Below the pieces are notes generated by a model that was not told the origin of the DNA, ran no database searches, and was given only the letters and a program-made list of their open reading frames with translations. A DNA stretch of 64,000 bases, from positions 209,809 to 273,808 of the forward strand of contig NZ_JAPPUW010000004.1 of assembly GCF_026712205.1 (NCBI RefSeq). The letters are read 5' to 3'. Source of the stretch: Pelomonas aquatica (GTDB lineage Bacteria; Pseudomonadota; Gammaproteobacteria; Burkholderiales; Burkholderiaceae_C). A program made the translations under genes and the position numbers. This document shows positions 8,548-18,921 of this stretch, piece after piece (within the stretch, counting starts at the first letter, position 1; the number at the start of each line of letters is the position of its first letter).

Positions 8548-9705
8548 ATGCCCGTCATCACCTGCATCGAAGACCTGCGCCAGCTTGCCGAGAAGCGCGT
8601 GCCGCGCATGTTCTACGACTACGCCGACTCCGGCTCATGGACGGAGACGACCTACCGCGCCAACGAGAGCGACTTCCAGGCCATCAAGCTGCGCCAGCGC
8701 GTGGCCGTCAACATGGAAGGCCGCAGCACCGCGGTGAAGATGGTGGGCCAGGACGCCAAGATGCCGGTCGCCATCGCCCCCGTGGGCCTGACCGGCATGC
8801 AGCATGCCGACGGCGAGATCCATGCCGCGCGCGCGGCCGAGAAGTTCGGCATCCCGTTCACGCTGAGCACGATGAGCATCTGCTCCATCGAGGACATCGC
8901 CGAGCACACCTCGGCGCCGTTCTGGTTCCAGCTCTACATGATGCGCGACCGCGACGCGATGGCGCGCATGATCGACCGCTGCAAGGCCGCCCAATGCTCG
9001 GCCCTGGTGCTGACGCTGGACCTGCAGGTCATCGGCCAGCGCCACAAGGACCTGAAGAACGGCCTCACCGCACCGCCGCGGCCGACGCTGGCCAACATCG
9101 TCAACCTGATGACCAAGCCGCGCTGGTGCCTCGGCATGGCCGGCACGCGGCGCCACAGCTTCCGCAACCTCGTCGGCCATGTGAAGGGCGTCAGCGACAT
9201 GCGCTCCCTCTCGGCCTGGACCAACGAGCAGTTCGACCCGCGCCTGTCCTGGGCCGACATCGCCTGGGTCAAGGAGCAGTGGGGCGGCAAGCTCATCCTG
9301 AAGGGCATCATGGAAGCCGAAGACGCCAGGCTCGCCGTGCAGGCCGGCGCCGACGCCCTCGTCGTCAGCAACCACGGCGGCCGGCAGCTGGATGGCGCGC
9401 CCAGCAGCATCCACGCACTGCCGGCCATCGTGGCCGAGGTGGGCAGCCAGATCGAGGTCTGGATGGACGGCGGCATCCGCTCCGGCCAGGACGTGCTGAA
9501 GGCCTGGGCCCTGGGCGCCCGCGGCACGATGATCGGCCGCGCGATGGCCTATGGCCTGGGCGCGATGGGCGAGGCCGGCGTGACCCAGGCGCTGCAGATC
9601 CTGCACAAGGAACTGGACGTGACCATGGCCTTCTGCGGCCACAGGCGGCTGACGGACGTGACGCGCGACATCCTCGTGCCGGGGACCTACCCGGTCGTCG
9701 CCTAG
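8548..9705 (+). CDS. FMN-dependent alpha-hydroxy acid dehydrogenase (LldD-like)
   Basis: A 385-residue member of the L-lactate dehydrogenase/glycolate oxidase family. FMN and active-site residues are visible: FQLYM (Tyr), TLDLQVIGQRHKDLKNG, SNHGGRQLDG (catalytic His) and DGGIRSGQDVLKA (Arg and FMN phosphate loop). The family oxidises L-2-hydroxyacids such as lactate at the inner face of the membrane and passes electrons to quinone. Start ATG 8548 follows a GAGAGAGG site; an in-frame ATG at 8518 is less likely. Its stop shares CTAG (9702-9705) with the convergent DUF2182 gene. Confidence 0.88.
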   Translation: MPVITCIEDLRQLAEKRVPRMFYDYADSGSWTETTYRANESDFQAIKLRQRVAVNMEGRSTAVKMVGQDAKMPVAIAPVGLTGMQHADGEIHAARAAEKFGIPFTLSTMSICSIEDIAEHTSAPFWFQLYMMRDRDAMARMIDRCKAAQCSALVLTLDLQVIGQRHKDLKNGLTAPPRPTLANIVNLMTKPRWCLGMAGTRRHSFRNLVGHVKGVSDMRSLSAWTNEQFDPRLSWADIAWVKEQWGGKLILKGIMEAEDARLAVQAGADALVVSNHGGRQLDGAPSSIHALPAIVAEVGSQIEVWMDGGIRSGQDVLKAWALGARGTMIGRAMAYGLGAMGEAGVTQALQILHKELDVTMAFCGHRRLTDVTRDILVPGTYPVVA

Positions 9706-10475
9706 ACAAACAGCGTCGCCACGGCCCACAGCAGCAGCAGGCCGCCGAGCGCGCGGCCGAAGGCGGTGCCGGCCGGCAGCAGCTTCTCGACCAGCACGAC
9801 GGCGGTCAGCACGGCGATCCAGACCAGGTTCATGACGCCGCCGACGAACAGCAGCGCCATCAGCAGGCCGCAGCAACCGACGCAGTAGGCACCATGGCGC
9901 AAGCCCAACATGAAGCTGGCGCCGCGCCCATGGCGGGTCAGGAAGCCCACGGGGCTGCGGCAGCGCGTCAGGCAGGCGCGCTTGGCGGCGGTCAGCTGGT
10001 AGAGGCCGGCCAGGCCCAGCACGGCCGCCGACAGCCAGGCGCTGCGCGACCACAGCATCATGCCGGACAGCCAGCCGAGCGACTGCAGCGCCTGCTGCAG
10101 GCCCGCCGCCGCAAGAGAGAAGCCGAGCCAGGCCGCCAGATAGCCGGCCAGCAGCAGGGCCGCGGCCCGGCCGACGCCGGCGCCCGGCGAATGCGCCCGC
10201 AGCACGCGGACATAGAGCAGCACCAGCGGCGCCGCGCTCGGCGTCATCATGCCGATCATCATGACCCACCACATCGCGATGAGGATGGGCCAGGCCACCG
10301 GCATCTCGCCCGGCACCTCGGCCTGGCGGTGCGGGAACAGGCTCAGGCTCGTCATCTGCCAGGCGCTCATGCCCATGCCGGCGCCCTGCACGACATAGGC
10401 CCAGGCCAGCACCACCAGCACCAGCAGCGCGGCGGCCACCACCCGCCGCTCGCGCCGCAGCAGGGCCTCGACCAA
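9702..10475 (-). CDS. DUF2182 integral membrane protein
   Basis: About 257 residues with roughly seven hydrophobic segments. It contains MWWVMMIGMMTPSAAPLVLLY and HGAYCVGCCGLLMALL, the Met- and Cys-rich signatures of DUF2182 (described in databases as a predicted metal-binding membrane protein). No good ATG exists near the 5' end; I propose TTG 10475, three bases after the stop of the DUF1326 gene, so the start is uncertain. The pair DUF1326-DUF2182 is known to occur together; function unknown. Confidence 0.78.
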   Translation of the reverse strand: MVEALLRRERRVVAAALLVLVVLAWAYVVQGAGMGMSAWQMTSLSLFPHRQAEVPGEMPVAWPILIAMWWVMMIGMMTPSAAPLVLLYVRVLRAHSPGAGVGRAAALLLAGYLAAWLGFSLAAAGLQQALQSLGWLSGMMLWSRSAWLSAAVLGLAGLYQLTAAKRACLTRCRSPVGFLTRHGRGASFMLGLRHGAYCVGCCGLLMALLFVGGVMNLVWIAVLTAVVLVEKLLPAGTAFGRALGGLLLLWAVATLFV

Positions 10476-10477
10476 GA

Positions 10478-11122
10478 TCAGGCCGCGGCGCGGTGCCGCA
10501 CCACCCCGCGGTTGTTCAGATGCAGGCGCGCGAACTGCGCATAGCTGTCCTTCAGCTCCAGCGCGATGGCGCCCTGCGAGCGGCTGCTGGCGGAGCCGAC
10601 CTCGGCCAGCTCGTACTCGAAGCCGTGCGGCAGGTCGATGCGGGCGCGATGCTCCTGCCCGCTGACCGGATTGCGGATGGGCCGGCCCTCGAGCTCGAAC
10701 ACGCCCGCGGCGCTCACCCGGCCGCGCCGCGCGTCGACGTCGACCTCGTAGGCTATCGTCGTCACGATGGGCTCGAAGACCTGCTCCAGCGTCGTCGCGA
10801 AGACGGCGAACATCGTCGCGAAGGGCTCGGTCTCCTGGCCCGACATGATCTTCAGCAGGGCCTCGCGCTGCTCGGGGCTGGCGTTGACGTCGACGATGGG
10901 CTGGCAGCGCCCCTTGCCGAGGTGGATGGCGCCCGGCCACTGGAAGACGACCGCGATCTTCAGCCCGTCCAGCCGCACGTCGCCGAAATGGCCGCTGTCG
11001 ATGGCGATGGCCCCCATGGCCTCGCAATGCCCCTGGGTGGGCAGCGCATTGAACTGGCAGGGGCAGCCGTAGGAACAGTTGCAGTTGATCAGCTCGCTGC
11101 CCTGGATTTCCCATGAGGTCAT
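10478..11122 (-). CDS. DUF1326 cysteine-motif protein
   Basis: A 214-residue soluble protein with the N-terminal motif NCNCSYGCPCQFN, a dense Cys cluster suited to metal binding, followed by a mixed alpha/beta body. This matches the DUF1326 family, which has no established activity. The gene is immediately upstream of, and nearly touching, the DUF2182 membrane-protein gene, so the two are likely one operon. ATG 11122 is the start that puts the Cys motif near the N-terminus. A metal-related job for the pair is an inference from the Cys/Met motifs only. Confidence 0.82.
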   Translation of the reverse strand: MTSWEIQGSELINCNCSYGCPCQFNALPTQGHCEAMGAIAIDSGHFGDVRLDGLKIAVVFQWPGAIHLGKGRCQPIVDVNASPEQREALLKIMSGQETEPFATMFAVFATTLEQVFEPIVTTIAYEVDVDARRGRVSAAGVFELEGRPIRNPVSGQEHRARIDLPHGFEYELAEVGSASSRSQGAIALELKDSYAQFARLHLNNRGVVRHRAAA

Positions 11123-11171
11123 GGCGGGTCTCCACAGTTGACTCGGGCGTTGAGATGTACTGCGGCCCCTG

Positions 11172-11300
11172 TCAAGCCGACATCCCCGGATCGGGGGACA
11201 GCAGGCGCGCCTGGTCGGCATGGCGCTCGAAGTGCAGCCGCTCGTCGGCGCTGTCGAGGCTGGGAGGCAGCAGATGCAGCAAGCTCTTGGCGGCAAGCGT
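11172..11300 (-). other. Open frame directly after the L,D-transpeptidase-like gene, coding-like composition
   Basis: Immediately after the TGA of the transpeptidase-like gene the same frame stays open for 43 codons with strong GC3 bias and a peptide rich in Leu, Asp, Glu and His, ending at a TGA at 11172. There is no ATG start; a TTG at 11282 is the only reasonable initiator. It may be a small gene, the 3' remnant of a lost gene, or a former C-terminal extension cut off by the stop. I cannot decide between these. Confidence 0.25.
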
Positions 11301-12620
11301 TCAGCGGCCGGCCGCGAGCACCAGGGCCTGGGCCTCGGCCGGCGTGACCGGCCCGTCGCCGGGCAGCTCGACGACGATCAGATAGCCGGCCAGGTCGGCG
11401 CGCGCGCCGGCCGCCGCATAGGCCTGGGCGAGCGCGAGCTGGCGGCTCGCCAGCAGGCGGCCGCTGGCCGGGTCCCAGTCTTCGTTGGAGATCATGCAGC
11501 CCTGCTGCGGCGTGCCGGGGAAGTAGGCGCTGCCGGCGTAGTAGGCCGGGTTGATCGTCGTGCCGTGCACGAGCAGCTCGTCGCGCCCGGCGCGGCCGGC
11601 CAGCCAGGCTTCCTTGAACGGCGCCCAGCCGCGCCAGCTCTCGGGCAGATAGCTCTCGTACAGCGCCTCGCTCCAGTCGGCCGCGCCGGTGGCGTCGACA
11701 TGCTCGAACTCGGCCGGCGTGGCCTCGATGGGCAGCTTGCTGTGCAGATAGGGCGTGGGGCCGATGTTGGGGTTGGTGGCCGTGCCGGCGCCGACGATGG
11801 TGAACAGGCCCTGCGGCGTGTTGCCGTTGGTGAGGGTGCCGGGCAGGCCGCTGCGCGCGAGCGCGAGCTGAGGCGACGCGAACAGCCGGCCCGCCGCGTC
11901 GCGCACGAAGCGGCCGTCGGCCGCGCGCACCAGGGCCAGGCCCATCTGCTGGCGGCCCGGGCGCTGCAGGCTGACGATGACCGGATAGCCCGGCCGCAGC
12001 GGTGCGGCCAGCAGCTCGGCGAGCGGCGGCTGGGGGGCGGCAATGGGCTGCAGGCGCTGCATCAGCGCGGTCAGGCGCGGGTCGTCGGCCCAGGCGGGGA
12101 ATTGCTGGGGCAGCAGGGCCGCCAGCCGCGGCGCCGCGCCGGGATCGGCCCGCAGCAGCGTGTAGGCCGCGATGCCAAAGGGCTTGCTCGCCGTCAGCTG
12201 GGGCAGCAGCGGCCACAGCAGCGGCGCGGACTCGGCCGGGTAGAGGGTGTGGGCGGCGGTCAGCAGCGCGCGCTGCATGTCGGGGTCGCGGCTGCCGAGC
12301 GTGGGCAGCGCCTCCAGCAGCAGCGGGCGCGCCGCGTCGATCTCCGCGTTGTACTGGGCCACGGCGTCGAACAGGGCCGGCAGCGCCGCGTCGCGCTCGG
12401 GGCCGGGCGGCAGCGCTAGGCGCGTGCGGATGCCGGCGAGCGCCCTCTCGCGCAGCGCGCGTTCGCCGTCGGTGGACGCGGCGGGCCAGGACAGGTCCGC
12501 GGGCTTCAGCGCGAGCAGCTCGGCGGCGCTGTAGCGCTTCTCGGCGGAAGGCGGGCGCAATGGCGCGCAGGCGGCGAGGGCAAGGGTCAGCAGGACGAGC
12601 AGCGGGCGTCTAAGGATCAT
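11301..12620 (-). CDS. L,D-transpeptidase-like (YkuD-type) lipoprotein
   Basis: A 439-residue lipoprotein (signal with LALAACAP lipobox). The N-terminal half is helical with no recognised domain. The C-terminal half resembles an L,D-transpeptidase catalytic domain: an early strand PVIVSLQRPGRQQMGL, a GNTPQGLFTI segment, and an active-site pair formed by LVHGTTINPAYY (His) and TPQQGCMISNED (Cys). The classical SHGC context is changed to QQGC, so catalytic identity is probable but not certain. If active it would crosslink peptidoglycan or attach proteins in the periplasm. No partner gene is adjacent. Confidence 0.68.
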   Translation of the reverse strand: MILRRPLLVLLTLALAACAPLRPPSAEKRYSAAELLALKPADLSWPAASTDGERALRERALAGIRTRLALPPGPERDAALPALFDAVAQYNAEIDAARPLLLEALPTLGSRDPDMQRALLTAAHTLYPAESAPLLWPLLPQLTASKPFGIAAYTLLRADPGAAPRLAALLPQQFPAWADDPRLTALMQRLQPIAAPQPPLAELLAAPLRPGYPVIVSLQRPGRQQMGLALVRAADGRFVRDAAGRLFASPQLALARSGLPGTLTNGNTPQGLFTIVGAGTATNPNIGPTPYLHSKLPIEATPAEFEHVDATGAADWSEALYESYLPESWRGWAPFKEAWLAGRAGRDELLVHGTTINPAYYAGSAYFPGTPQQGCMISNEDWDPASGRLLASRQLALAQAYAAAGARADLAGYLIVVELPGDGPVTPAEAQALVLAAGR

Positions 12621-12715
12621 GGCGAGGAGATGATGGGCGCCTGTCGAAATCGCCGCGCCTGGTTCGTCGTAGTGTCAGGCATCGCCGCCCTCTCCCCCCG
12701 CCCACAAGGATCCCG

Positions 12716-13276
12716 ATGAAACGCCTGCCCCTGATCGCCGCCCTGCTCGCCGCCAGCCTCGCGCAGGCCGCGCCGGTGAGCTACCAGATCGACCCGACGC
12801 ACACCTACCCGAGCTTCGAGGCCGACCACATGGGCCTGTCCTACTGGCGCGGCAAGCTGACGAAGAACAGCGGCAGCATCGTCTACGACAAGGCCGAAGG
12901 CAGCGGCAGCGTGGACGTGCAGATGGACCTGGCCAGCATCGACTTCGGCCTGGCCGCGATGAACGAATGGGCCAGGGGCAAGGACTTCTTCAACCTCGAG
13001 AAGAACGCCCCCACCGCCAACTTCAAGGGCCGCTTCGACGGCGTGCCGGGCCAGCTGGTCGGCGAGCTGACGCTGAACGGCCGCACCAGGCCCGTGACGC
13101 TGGCCATCCACCAGCTCAGGTGCACCACGCACCCCATGCTCAAGCGCGACTGGTGCGGCGCCGACGCGTCCGGCAGCTTCAACCGCGAGGACTTCGGCCT
13201 CGCGGCGGGCAAGGACTGGGGGTTCAAGATGGACGTGGGCCTGCGCATCCAGGTGGAGGCCGTCGCCAAGGAGTAG
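12716..13276 (+). CDS. YceI family periplasmic protein
   Basis: A 186-residue lipocalin-like protein with a signal peptide (LIAALLAASLAQA). YceI features: PVSYQIDPTHTYPSFEADHM at the mature N-terminus, repeated beta strands, and a C-terminal FNREDFGL motif. YceI proteins bind polyprenoid or amide lipids in the periplasm. ATG 12716 is preceded by AAGGA. The gene converges on the S46 peptidase gene, with a perfect hairpin between them. Confidence 0.93.
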   Translation: MKRLPLIAALLAASLAQAAPVSYQIDPTHTYPSFEADHMGLSYWRGKLTKNSGSIVYDKAEGSGSVDVQMDLASIDFGLAAMNEWARGKDFFNLEKNAPTANFKGRFDGVPGQLVGELTLNGRTRPVTLAIHQLRCTTHPMLKRDWCGADASGSFNREDFGLAAGKDWGFKMDVGLRIQVEAVAKE

Positions 13277-13289
13277 CCCCCAAAAGAAA

Positions 13290-13312
13290 CACGGCAGCGA
13301 AACGCTGCCGTG
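13290..13312. terminator. Hairpin terminator between yceI and the S46 peptidase gene
   Basis: Perfect 10-bp stem CACGGCAGCG/CGCTGCCGTG with an AAA loop. On the minus strand it is followed by GTTTCTTTTGG, a usable U-rich tract, so it is best read as the intrinsic terminator of the S46 peptidase gene, whose stop is about 30 bases away. On the plus strand the downstream T-run is missing, though the stem may still stop yceI transcripts. Confidence 0.8.
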
Positions 13313-13343
13313 CCGGATTGCCAGACGCGGGCCGGGTCCGGGC

Positions 13344-15518
<2,175 letters not shown>

Positions 15519-15823
15519 GGAGCGGATCGGTGAAAAACGAATCCGCGAGGGTAATCGCGCCGGGCCGCGGCGCCGGGGTGAGGAAAGGCAGGTTTCGGCT
15601 CGGGGAAAGTCCTGAGATCAGGCACCAGGCCGATCCGCTCGCCGCCGACGCGGCAGGCCTCGAACAGGCCCAGCGCCAGCTCTGCTCGCTGCCGGGCCGT
15701 CCGCCGGGCGGCCACGGAGCGTGCGCGTGGGGTCGATGCCCGGCCTGGCGTCGTTCATCAACTGGCCGAAGCGCAGCAGATCCGATGCCGCCGGAGCATC
15801 GGCCTGGCTCCGGCTGACCGGCC
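15519..15823. other. 305-base gap with possible decayed coding sequence
   Basis: No intact gene is seen. On the minus strand two short stretches in different frames have strong GC3 bias: about 15720-15810 (containing LLRFGQLMNDARPGIDPTR) and about 15600-15715 (containing AELALGLFEACRVGGERIGL). They could be halves of a frameshifted remnant downstream of the cupin anti-sigma gene. No family was recognised. The segment must also hold the promoter and leader of the S46 gene. Confidence 0.3.
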
Positions 15824-16621
15824 TCAAGTGAACTGCAGGTCCAGGTCGCCGTGGGCGTAGATGATGACGCCGGTGTCGGTCTCGGTGATGCGGTGGCCCG
15901 TCCCCGCGGGGGCGAGCTGGTAGTCGCCCTGCTGCAGCAGCAGGTCGTCCAGGAAGAGCTCGCCCTGCAGCATCAGGCATTCCTCGTCATGGCCGTGGCC
16001 ATGGCCGGGCACGCCGGCGCCGGGCTCGGCGCGGTAGAGCAGTGCGGCCTGGCCGGCGCCGGCCCACAGCACGCGGCGGCGGATGCCGGGCGCGAACTCG
16101 GGCCAGCCGGCCTCGGCGTCGCGCACCAGCGTGCGCCGGGCCGCGACCGTGGCATCGGCCTCGCGCATGAACAGCTGCGCGCCTTCGAGGCTGATCAGCC
16201 GAGCCGCATTGCCGGCGGGCAGCAGCAGGAAGTCGCGCGCCGTCAGGGCCTCGGTGTCGATTTCGACGCGGCCTCGCAGCACGAGGAACTCCCTCGGGCC
16301 GTCCGTCTTCTCGAACTGCAGGAACTGGCCGGCCTGCAGCTCGATCAGGCAGACGCTGCGCGGCTCGCCGGGGCGCAGCGGGCGGCCGGCCGGCGCGCGG
16401 TAGAGCCAACGCAAGCCCGCCTCGGCTGGGGCGGCATTGCGGCGGCGCACGGTCACCATGCCGCGCTCGGCCTCGAGCGAGCGCTGCAGGCGGTCGTTCA
16501 GGCGCCCGCCCATGCGGCCCGGCTCGGCCGGTGCGGCCCAGGCGCTCGCGAAGGGCTCGCTGAGCAGCGGGCTCAGGTCGTCGTCGTTGGATTCGGGAGG
16601 GGTGGGCATCGTCGTGGTCAT
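15824..16621 (-). CDS. Double-cupin protein, probable ChrR-like anti-sigma factor
   Basis: A 265-residue protein with two cupin modules: one around residues 85-165 (GQFLQFEKTDGPREFLVLRG) and one around residues 195-260 with the metal-binding pattern GHGHGHDEECLMLQGELF. It starts 10 bases after the stop of the ECF sigma gene, a typical sigma/anti-sigma arrangement. ChrR-type cupin anti-sigma factors hold their sigma factor until a signal such as singlet oxygen or peroxide releases it. The N-terminal zinc-binding anti-sigma domain typical of ChrR is not obvious, so direct anti-sigma activity is an inference. Confidence 0.75.
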   Translation of the reverse strand: MTTTMPTPPESNDDDLSPLLSEPFASAWAAPAEPGRMGGRLNDRLQRSLEAERGMVTVRRRNAAPAEAGLRWLYRAPAGRPLRPGEPRSVCLIELQAGQFLQFEKTDGPREFLVLRGRVEIDTEALTARDFLLLPAGNAARLISLEGAQLFMREADATVAARRTLVRDAEAGWPEFAPGIRRRVLWAGAGQAALLYRAEPGAGVPGHGHGHDEECLMLQGELFLDDLLLQQGDYQLAPAGTGHRITETDTGVIIYAHGDLDLQFT

Positions 16622-16631
16622 GGCGTCGCCC

Positions 16632-17339
16632 TCAGGCCGGCAGCGCATGGGCGCCAGTGTCGCCGAGCGCCTCGCGCAGCGTGGCCAGCGCGCGGCGGAT
16701 CTGCGATTTGACCGTGCCCAGCGGCAGGCGGGTCTGGCTCGCGATCTCCTCGTGCGACAGGCCGTTGAAAAAAGCCAGCGCCACAAGCTGGCGCGGCTGC
16801 GGCTTGAGCAGCAGCAACGCGCGGTGCAGCTCGGCATGGCCCTGGGCCACGGCCAGCAACTCGTCGCCCGACTCGGCCGTCGGCGTGGCCAGCGCCGCAG
16901 CCTGCTCGTCCAGCTCCTCATGCTGGAAGCGGGCCTCGCGGCGGATCGCGTCGATGGCGCGCGAGCGCGCCATGCCCAGCAGCCAGGTCAGCGGCCGGCC
17001 GCGCCCGGGGTCGAAGCGCGGCGCCTGGCGCCAGACCTGGAAGTAGAGGTCCTCGGCCACCTCCTCGGCCAACTGGGGCCGGCGCACCAGGCGCAGCACC
17101 AGGCCGTAGACGCGCGACAGCGTCGCCTCGTAGAGCGCCAGCAGCGCGCGCTCGTCGTGGTCGACGATGGCGGCGATCCAGGCCTGCAGCTGCGCGTCGT
17201 CCAGCGGCGGGCAGCCGGGCTTGGCGGCCGCGGCGCAGGCTTCCTCGGCCTCCGCCTCATGCAGCTCGGCCTTTTCGTCGAACAGCAGCGCGTGCGCGGG
17301 CGGTTCGTCCGCGGACTCGGTCGGGTGTGGGAGGGTCAT
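16632..17339 (-). CDS. ECF-type RNA polymerase sigma factor
   Basis: A 235-residue group IV sigma factor. Region 2 (ALLALYEATLSRVYGLVLRL ... AEEVAEDLYFQVW, GRPLTWLLGMARSRAID) and region 4 (ALAFFNGLSHEEIA ... LPLGTVKSQIRRAL) are clear. An unusual acidic, Ala/Glu-rich extension of about 45 residues precedes region 2. The gene sits between two cupin genes: the small cupin ends 8 bases upstream of its ATG (17339) and the double cupin starts 10 bases after its stop. This suggests a three-gene stress-response operon. Confidence 0.92.
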   Translation of the reverse strand: MTLPHPTESADEPPAHALLFDEKAELHEAEAEEACAAAAKPGCPPLDDAQLQAWIAAIVDHDERALLALYEATLSRVYGLVLRLVRRPQLAEEVAEDLYFQVWRQAPRFDPGRGRPLTWLLGMARSRAIDAIRREARFQHEELDEQAAALATPTAESGDELLAVAQGHAELHRALLLLKPQPRQLVALAFFNGLSHEEIASQTRLPLGTVKSQIRRALATLREALGDTGAHALPA

Positions 17340-17347
17340 GGCAAACC

Positions 17348-17755
17348 TCAAACCAGAAGTTGGTCCACCTGCGGCTCGGCGCCGCGCAGAAAGATCGTCG
17401 CGCCCGCCTCGGTGCTGATGCCGGCGTGCAGGCTGCCGGCCCGGGCGAGGTGGTAGCCGCCCGCGCCGACCTCGATGCGGCTGCCGACCTTGAGCACGCC
17501 TTCGAGCACGAGGCACTCCTCGTCCACCGGGTGGCGGTGGGCGTCGAGGCGGGCGCCGGGCGCGAACCGGAGCAGATAGCTCAGAATACCCTCGCTCTCG
17601 TGCAGGATCTTGATCTGCACGCCGTCGCCGAAAGGCTGCCAGCCGGCCGCGCCCGCGGGCACGGTCAGGTGGCTGTCGTCGGTGTCGGCCACTCGCTCCA
17701 GCAGGCGCCTGCGGATGGCGCGGGCCTGGGCGGGGGTGGCGGCGGTCGAGGTCAT
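17348..17755 (-). CDS. Small cupin protein, first gene of the ECF sigma operon
   Basis: A 135-residue single-cupin protein. The metal-site signature is visible as GARLDAHRHPVDEECLVLEG, with a second half YHLARAGSLHAGIST. It resembles the cupin part of ChrR-type regulators. It is the promoter-proximal gene of the cluster. It could sense a redox signal together with the double-cupin protein; which of the two binds the sigma factor cannot be told from sequence. Confidence 0.75.
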   Translation of the reverse strand: MTSTAATPAQARAIRRRLLERVADTDDSHLTVPAGAAGWQPFGDGVQIKILHESEGILSYLLRFAPGARLDAHRHPVDEECLVLEGVLKVGSRIEVGAGGYHLARAGSLHAGISTEAGATIFLRGAEPQVDQLLV

Positions 17756-17766
17756 GGGAGGGGCTA

Positions 17767-17800
17767 CGCTGTGGCTTGGGTTTTGGATGCAGCGTACTTC
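17767..17800 (-). promoter_or_regulatory. Candidate ECF-dependent autoregulatory promoter
   Basis: Upstream of the small cupin gene the minus strand reads TGCATCC, then 16 bases, then CGTA, close to the start codon. This resembles ECF promoters with a GATCC-like -35 and CGTA -10. It is a weak pattern match; transcript mapping would be needed. Confidence 0.3.
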
Positions 17801-17841
17801 CTGGCATCTACCCTGAACAGCCCGGCGTATCCCCTCGACGC

Positions 17842-18324
17842 ATGCCTCAGACCTCCCATTTCGACCTCGTCAGCCACTGGCGCCTGGACGCACCGGTCGG
17901 GCGCGTCTGGCGGGCCATCACCGAGACCGAGCACTGGCCGCGCTGGTGGCCCGGCGTCGTCGCCGTGAAGCGGCTGAAAAACGGTGACGAACTCGGCGTC
18001 GGCCGCGTGCAGCAGATCCACTTCCGCACCGGCCTGGGCTATCGCCTGCTGCTGGAACTGGAGGTCACCGAGGTGCTGCGCGAGCAGCGCCTGCGCGCCC
18101 ACGCGGCCGGCACGCTGGCCGGCGAAGGCATCTGGCTGCTGCACCAGGCCCTGCCCGAGGCCGGCGGGCACACCGACCTGACCTTCGTCTGGCGCGTCAT
18201 GCTGCCGCCGGGCCCGCTGCGCTGGACGGCGCCGCTGCTGGCGCCGCTGTTCCGGTGGAACCACAGGCGGGTGATGCGGGCGGGGCGGCTGGGGCTGATC
18301 CGCCACCTCGCAGGGGCCCGTTGA
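17842..18324 (+). CDS. SRPBCC (START-like) domain protein
   Basis: A 160-residue protein of the polyketide cyclase/START-like fold. It contains HWRLDAPVGRVWRAITETEH and WPRWWPGVVAVKRLKNGD at the N-terminus, standard for SRPBCC proteins, and a long amphipathic C-terminal helix. Such proteins bind hydrophobic ligands; no ligand can be named. It is divergent from the cupin/sigma operon with an 86-base gap, and so could share its stress regulation. It converges on dcd. Confidence 0.82.
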   Translation: MPQTSHFDLVSHWRLDAPVGRVWRAITETEHWPRWWPGVVAVKRLKNGDELGVGRVQQIHFRTGLGYRLLLELEVTEVLREQRLRAHAAGTLAGEGIWLLHQALPEAGGHTDLTFVWRVMLPPGPLRWTAPLLAPLFRWNHRRVMRAGRLGLIRHLAGAR

Positions 18325-18340
18325 ACGCGGCCCCGGAGAC

Positions 18341-18907
<567 letters not shown>

Positions 18908-18921
18908 CTCGTCTTCCTTGT

